A stretch of DNA of 64,000 nt, taken from the NCBI RefSeq assembly GCF_001638985.1, contig NW_017265135.1:2099223-2163222 (forward strand). Reading direction: 5' to 3'. Made by a program: the position numbers and the translations under genes. Below are positions 58,701-64,000 of the stretch, piece after piece. Numbering within the stretch: position 1 is the first letter of the stretch; every line of letters starts with the position of its first letter. This DNA comes from Phycomyces blakesleeanus NRRL 1555(-). Its lineage: Eukaryota; Mucoromycota; Mucoromycetes; Mucorales; Phycomycetaceae. The notes beneath the pieces are model-generated. The model was not told where the DNA came from. It ran no database searches and worked only from the letters and a program-made list of their open reading frames with translations.

Positions 58701-60481
58701 GACAAAGTAAGTTTGGTAGTAAGGAAAGGGTGGAATGAAAGTAATGCCTCTTGATACTAAACTATGTGTGTATATGTATGTACATAATTGACAGACACTT
58801 GGACAGCACAACCTCCCTCTTCTCACCCATCTGTTAAAAAAAGGACATTTGGAACTTCAGCAAAAATCTTTAATGGTAAGCTGTCTTTACCTTGTCGGAA
58901 ATGTATCAAAAAGGCAATACCCAATTAATACTTTGTCTTACTAGATTCTGTTTGATATGCTTACATGCTATGGTCTGGACTGGATGGTGTCTGGATTAGT
59001 CGGTGTACGTATTAGACATACATACATATATACATATATTTATTCTAATGGTTTATATAGCTGGATGAAGTAAAAGATATATTTGAACGTTCTCTTGATC
59101 ACGATGATCCGGATATGCAAGCAATTGCAGCCCAAGGTCTAGCCAAACTAATGCTCTCGCGCATTTACCAGAACCGAGATGTAAGTAGTTATGCACACAA
59201 GTATATTAAATTTAGAACATCTTATCTCAATACTGATCTTGTTTGTTTCAGACTCTCAAACTCTTGATTCTATTGTACTTTTTCCCTTCAACCATTGACA
59301 ATATAACCATTCAACAATGCCTGAGTTATTTCTTCCCTGCCTTTTGTTACTCGTCTACCGTCAATCAAAGAATGATGGCAGAAGTAAGGATCTTTTTTTT
59401 TGGGGGGATATATATACAGATTGTTATAGCTGTTAGGTTGGGTTAGGTTGGATTGAGCTTAATAGTTGTTTTTATTTTGGTTTCTGGTTTGAGATTACTT
59501 AATATATATATATGTACTTTAAATAGGTTGCGGTTGAAGCACTCGAAGACCTTTGTAGTACCTTTGATGATCTGGATGAGAATGAAAAGATGACATCCCC
59601 AGGCCAAATTGCAGACATGTTGGCCGACTGGACTGAACCACGCAAGGTAGCAAAGTAAGTAAAGCCTTTAGATCTCATAATAATATAATTCAAGTAATAT
59701 TAACTGTTATTTTATACTTTATGTAAATTTTCAAAAAAAAAAAACAACAACAATTTATTTAGAACCAGAAGAAATGAAGAAGACGAAGATGGGATTAGAG
59801 TGCAAGTTGGCATGGCATTAGAATTACTGGATATAATTTCTAAACAAGCAGGAAGTAAGAGCATATTCTAAGAAGAAGAAGAAGAAGAAAAAGAAGAAGA
59901 ACATTATGAGATATGCATTTTACTTAATCATTCTTTTTTTTAAAAAAAAACAGGAACTCGTAAAACTATGTGTCATACACTTAACAAGATGTACATAGAT
60001 GAGGCAACTGATGCCCAACTTGAAGAGTTACTCACTAAAGCGAAAATAGTGGAGAGTGTAAGTCTTACAGATCAGATATTGAACTAGATGTCTAATGATT
60101 GAGCCACAGGATAATGGATCGTTGGAGCCCATGGTACGCAATATGTTGCTAAGATTTATCAGATCAGTTGAGAAGCGTCTTCCGGAAGAACAAGAAAACC
60201 AAGAGACTCAAAAGGCTGTCGATGATGAGAATGACGAGAATGAGGAAAATAGGGAGGATGGGACTATAGTAGTACCTACAGAAGCGTTATCAGAAGCTAC
60301 AGATGTTCCTGTAGATACCGAAGATACTATAGATACCACAGAGGCTATGGATACTGCAGATGCTGTAGATGCTGTAGATGCTGTAGATGCTGTAGATGCT
60401 GTAGATACTGTAGATACTGTAGACACTGTGAATGATATAGATGATGTAGATATTGTAAATGCTACGAATGCTGCAGATTAA
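55757..60481 (+). CDS. Condensin complex subunit 3 (CAP-G/Cnd3/Ycg1)
   Basis: Twenty exons: 55757..56072, 56251..56443, 56641..56826, 56906..57100, 57177..57255, 57321..57423, 57549..57625, 57711..57909, 58018..58114, 58192..58261, 58343..58501, 58578..58706, 58795..58875, 58945..59004, 59061..59180, 59252..59383, 59527..59654, 59763..59854, 59954..60057 and 60110..60481, summing to 2892 nt (963 aa). CAP-G is the HEAT-repeat subunit that, with CAP-H, holds DNA in condensin during mitotic chromosome compaction. Diagnostic parts: FVEHLMRHLIKGLMAKNKTV, LFERIRDKEASVRSQAATAL, LVWALRHDPSAEVRRVVLFN, IPYIVERARDADATNRRVVY, LTILNELIVPSVKS-type helices, and GLDDVKDIFERSLDHDD-like LDEVKDIFERSLDHDDPDMQ. 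The C-terminus is strongly acidic, ending in a (DAV)n/(DTV)n array that is unusual for the family. Introns are 50-200 nt. Identity well supported by the DPSAEVRR..DVDATNRR region. Confidence 0.92.
60340..60450 (+). repeat. In-frame 9-bp minisatellite coding Asp-Ala-Val repeats
   Basis: Tandem GATGCTGTA, then GATACTGTA units at the 3' end of the condensin CAP-G gene encode DAVDAVDAVDAVDTVDTVDT. Near-identity of adjacent units suggests recent expansion by slippage. Confidence 0.85.
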
Positions 60482-61896
60482 GGCGAGGCATCTTTTTTCT
60501 TTCTTTCTTTCTTTCTATTCTTTATATTCTTCAAAAGATCATCAACTTTGGCTATTATTATTTTTTAAGGAAGAGTGTGAGTACAAGATGTTTGTAATCA
60601 GTAGAGTGTGACAAAATGCATAAAGATATCAAATGCTGTCAAGGTTTAAACAACCCATTGGCTGACGTTACTGTCTGGGTTCTCTTTATGATAACACAAC
60701 ACAATCGCTTGTCCAACCTCACTGATTCTTATTCTTGTTCTTGTTCTTTTATTTTTGCAGCTGTATATATATATACATAATTATGGGGATAATGGTGTAT
60801 GTCTATATACGTGAATATCTATTATAAATTTTGCGAAAATACTTAATAAAAAGTATATCAAAATACAGTTGAATGTGTATTAATTACAAACATGCCAGAT
60901 TTATAAATTCTTGCTCGATTCTACAACCTTAAAAAACACACAATACAATGCTATTCGACTCGACTCGACTAATGCTATAGCAAAGATGATGAGATAAAAG
61001 AAAATATAATATGCTGTATCATTACCTCTTAACTATTATTATTTTTAGGTGGCCTACAAAGAAGCATGAGGTTTGTATACCTACCATTAGTTTACTAGGA
61101 TGTGCTATTATAATGAATTCATACTTTTATATGCTTATATAATTATACAATTGTGGCTGTTTACACGTAGTTCAAGAAGGATGTTTTAAACTTTGCACAC
61201 ACATACACACACGCGCGCGCGCTTCTGATCATTAGGAGCAAGTAGTATAAAATATTTAAAATAGAGTAAAGAATTAATCCCCACTTGTATAAATAATAAT
61301 AATAATAATAAAATTTAGATCATCCGAACTAGTCAAATTGCCTACAAGGTTTCATATTCTTGGTCATTTACTCTTATCATATATATATATATACGCTTCT
61401 TTAGTTTTATCATACAGTTCCATTAAACCACACAGACGCACACACATACACACAGAGAGAAAAATATAAAAACACTCTTGGTTATAGCTCAATAATAGAA
61501 ACCAAATGAAGAGGCTTTAATCAGTAGTACAATAAAAGTCATGGAAGAAGAAGGAAGAGAAGGAGAAAATATAAGCCTTTTTTTTTCCTTTTGTATTATA
61601 TTGTATATTATGTATATTATATATATTCTTTGTGCGGTAAATTAACCTTGTATTTTTTTTTCTTCTTATTATGACTCTCATGGGTGGACAAAATGTAACC
61701 TATATATTAAGTCCAAGTAAAGAGGAAATAATAATAATAATAACAATAATAATCGCGCACAGACAGTAAAAAAAATTCTTGCTTTTCCTCTTGCTTTTCC
61801 TCTTCTTCTTTATATTCTTCTTTGTCTTGTTTGATACTCGTACTCGTACTCGTACTCATATTTATCTATCTGTAAAATAAATAATATCCTTTGATA
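60482..61896. other. Intergenic region condensin / methyltransferase
   Basis: About 1.4 kb, AT-rich. CACACGCGCGCGCGC near 61215, AAT/AATAAC repeats near 61300 and 61730, and a CTCGTACTCGTACTCGTACTC run near 61840. No supportable gene or RNA seen. Confidence 0.55.
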
Positions 61897-62159
61897 ATGC
61901 CGTTCCGTCCAAAGGATACCTTCAAGTCAAATGCAGACTCAGAGAGCACAAAAGAACGCAAGAGAATTCACCATAATGTCCAAGCGTCTTCCTATTGGCT
62001 TCCGAATGATGATATAGAGCAAGATCGTTTAAACGAGGTATAAAGACGAAGAAGAACAACAACCACAATCACAATCATATTTTGTGTACATATTTAACAC
62101 ACTACACAGATGTACTTTGCTCTCAAACATCTTTACAGCGGGTAGGTACACGACACTAA

Positions 62160-62199
<40 letters not shown>

Positions 62200-63423
62200 G
62201 TATATCATTGACTTTTGTTTTTTGTTCCGTTTCTAAAAAGTCAACTTTTACCAAAAGTAAAAGAAATCCTTGACTTTAACTCAAATTTAAAGGTGTTGGA
62301 TCTTGGCTGTGCAACTGGAGCTTGGATTTTGGTAATATATATATATATATATCATATCAATTATTAATATTATTAACACTATTTATTATTATCGCATATA
62401 AAGGAAACATCTGTAGAGTATCCTAATTGTGATTACTATGGTGTCGACATTAGTTCCAATTTTCCCGCGCTTTCACCTAATAATACACATTTTATGCTAC
62501 ACAACGTTATCGACGGTCTCCCATTTGTGGACAGCTATTTTGACTATGTTCGACTTGGACATTGGACTTCAAATCTCAAGGAAGTCGAGTGGCCACCTTT
62601 TCTCAAAGAAGTCTATCGAGTCATGAAACCCGGAGCGTTAATGCTGAATCTCGAAATTGATACCATGGTGAGCCTTATATCTCCATTTATTTTTTAATAT
62701 TATTTTATATGTATAAATATATAGATGTTAGAGTTAGAATTAAAAAGAGAAATAGAATAAAGTGAATCCGGTATGTGTGTGTGTGTGTGTGTGTGTATAA
62801 ATTCATATTTATCAAGCCACAAATCTAAGAACAGAATGATAGAATCACACCCTTGATGCTACTGGATCCCTGACAGCCTGTAAGTATAATAATTCGATGC
62901 ATTGCTATTGTATTTCCTGCCATTTTTTTATCACGTTATAAACTTACTTGTTTAGTGTACATGGTCAACAAAATTAACAAGATGTATCCTGACCTTGTTT
63001 CTGTCTTGCCCGGTCTTTTAAAGAACGCAGGCTTCACAACCATCCTGACAGATAAAAGATCTGTGAATTTTGGCAAGTCAAATAAATAAATGAATATCGA
63101 TTGATTAATTGCTTTTAATTTTATTTTATTTTATTAATTAAAATTAATTATTAAACTTTATTAATATTATATATATATATAAATATATATATACAAATAT
63201 AAATATAAATATAAATATAGGTCAAGACGATCACAATAATATTCGGTTTGTTTCCTTGGCAACAAATATTATTCAAAAGCTTGGATATTTGATAGGACCA
63301 GCTCTTGGGATGTCTGCTGAAGAATACATAGCATCTACGCCCAAGCTCATACAGAAAGCAAAGGACAATCATGCTGAATGGACCTATGTGGCATTTCTAT
63401 CCCAAAAACCCAAAAAGAAGTAA
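61897..63423 (+). CDS. Class I SAM-dependent methyltransferase (methyltransferase-11/25-like)
   Basis: Seven exons: 61897..62037, 62110..62141, 62241..62331, 62404..62667, 62843..62879, 62956..63072 and 63221..63423, totalling 885 nt (294 aa). Motif I, VLDLGCATGAWIL, sits at about residues 76-88. An acidic ribose-binding residue follows in YYGVDIS, then LPFVDSYFDYVRLGHWTSNL and FLKEVYRVMKPGALMLNLEI (post-motif region). These define a Rossmann-fold methyltransferase of the type common in Mucoromycota. The substrate is unknown. The N-terminus IHHNVQASSYWLPNDDIEQD R resembles fungal LaeA/TAM-like small-molecule methyltransferases, but so do many others. Two splicing points needed care: exon 5 uses the second AG (62842), as the first leads to a stop, and the last intron uses a GC donor (G|GCAAGT at 63073). 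Confidence 0.85.
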
Positions 63424-63756
63424 TTTTAAATTATATATATATATATATATATTGTTCCTCAATCTAACCAGAAATGAAGAAAATAATAAAAATCGTTAAT
63501 TAAATAATATTCATAATAATCTCAAGTATTTAATAATAATAGTATAGAATTAGCATTATCATCATAACCATCGTTGACATTGTTTTTAGTGTTACTGTTA
63601 TGGTGTTCTTTAATTTATTTTATTAACAACAACAACAACAAAAAAGAAAGACAACAGGAGGTTTGATAGCACAGCTGTATTATTTAAAAGAGTGGGGAGA
63701 ATTAGTTCTGAGATATATAATTATGTTTTTATGTTTAAATACTTGTTCTTTTTGGT
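63424..63756. other. Convergent 3' spacer
   Basis: About 330 bp between the methyltransferase and the partial gene at the right edge. AT-rich with (AT)n just after the methyltransferase stop and an (AAC)n run near 63630. No ORF. Confidence 0.5.
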
Positions 63757-64000
63757 TCAATGATCAACCATAAGACTCTCTCTTGAGAACACGGCAGGTT
63801 CATCAGGAAGCATTCGAGATACCCAGTTTGGATCATTCAATAAAGAAATGTCCATATTTCCAATCGGCAATTTCTATTAAAGTACTAATCAGTAAACAAA
63901 GAATACTCTAAAGCGTGCATTTGATTCCTCATATTTACCCTGCGAATGTTGTTGTAATGATCTTCCTTGGAAGTATACTCTCTCACCAGATACTTTGATC
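63757..64000 (-). CDS. Unrecognised gene, C-terminal end (5' part outside window)
   Basis: Two minus-strand exons, 64000..63939 (partial) and 63873..63757, separated by a 65-nt GT..AG intron with a good phase-0 junction. The peptide reads SKYLVREYTSKEDHYNNIRR, then KLPIGNMDISLLNDPNWVSR, then MLPDEPAVFSRESLMVDH. It is charged and protein-like, with no transmembrane segment. I do not recognise the family, and the frame choice rests on splice consistency. It is convergent with the methyltransferase gene. Confidence 0.55.

Noticed and set aside
53682..63423. Biosynthetic cluster (AKR plus methyltransferase near velvet factor)
   Set aside because: No core synthase is present, a condensin gene lies between, and intergenic distances are ordinary; both enzymes are common singletons.
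1..64000. tRNA and other structured RNA genes
   Set aside because: Scanning by eye for A-box/B-box pairs (GGTTCGANTCC-like) found none on either strand; a covariance-model scan would be decisive.

Overview
The window looks like nuclear DNA of a filamentous fungus of the Mucoromycota (Mucorales-type). Genes carry many short introns (about 45-110 nt, GT..AG, twice apparently GC..AG), the first exon is sometimes only the ATG, intergenic DNA is very AT-rich and full of microsatellites, and the genes are fungal (velvet factor, SRF/Mcm1-type MADS protein, condensin CAP-G, listerin). The lineage is inferred from gene style and content; no marker gene for naming a species is present. An unsequenced gap (Ns) lies at 50296-50395.

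Layout, left to right: 3' end of a GH9 endoglucanase with a GPI-like tail (+, 1-727); RNF10/Mag2-type RING E3 (-, 1211-3855); 40S ribosomal protein uS19/RPS15 (+, 4996-5827); secreted S28 serine peptidase (-, 6170-8033); two unassigned small ORFs (8.6 and 9.3 kb); secreted double-psi beta-barrel protein with a long Pro/Ala linker (-, 10278-11724); CTD-kinase-type cyclin (+, 12572-13943); about 4 kb of gene-poor AT-rich DNA with a 32-G tract and a small inverted-repeat element; an island of mobile or relic DNA (17.6-19.9 kb: short TIR element, degenerate hypothetical gene, PIF/Harbinger transposase relic); aldehyde dehydrogenase (-, 21076-22923); elongin-B-like protein (+, 24888-25503); listerin/Ltn1 (-, 25715-33079); 4.7 kb of gene-poor DNA holding a 566-bp MITE-like element with TIRs of about 110 bp (34795-35360); MFS transporter (+, 37772-39909); FGGY carbohydrate kinase (-, 40381-42179); another 4.7 kb gene-poor, repeat-rich stretch with a perfect RFX X-box; velvet factor (+, 46928-48846); MADS-box factor (+, 50571-52104); aldo-keto reductase (+, 53682-55107); condensin CAP-G (+, 55757-60481); class I methyltransferase (+, 61897-63423); and the 3' end of an unrecognised gene (-, 63757-64000).

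The genes do not form an obvious pathway cluster. Two themes recur: ribosome-linked ubiquitin quality control (RNF10 and listerin, with a 40S protein gene between them) and transcription/development (cyclin, elongin B, velvet, MADS). For most spliced genes I placed exon junctions by hand from splice consensus and frame, and the exon lengths sum to whole codon counts. Listerin is resolved only at its two ends. I found no convincing novel multi-gene system. The most unusual items are the long-TIR element, the transposase relic with its intron-like insertion, the two GC-AG introns, the RFX palindrome upstream of the velvet gene, and the reading-frame problem in listerin near 31.0 kb.
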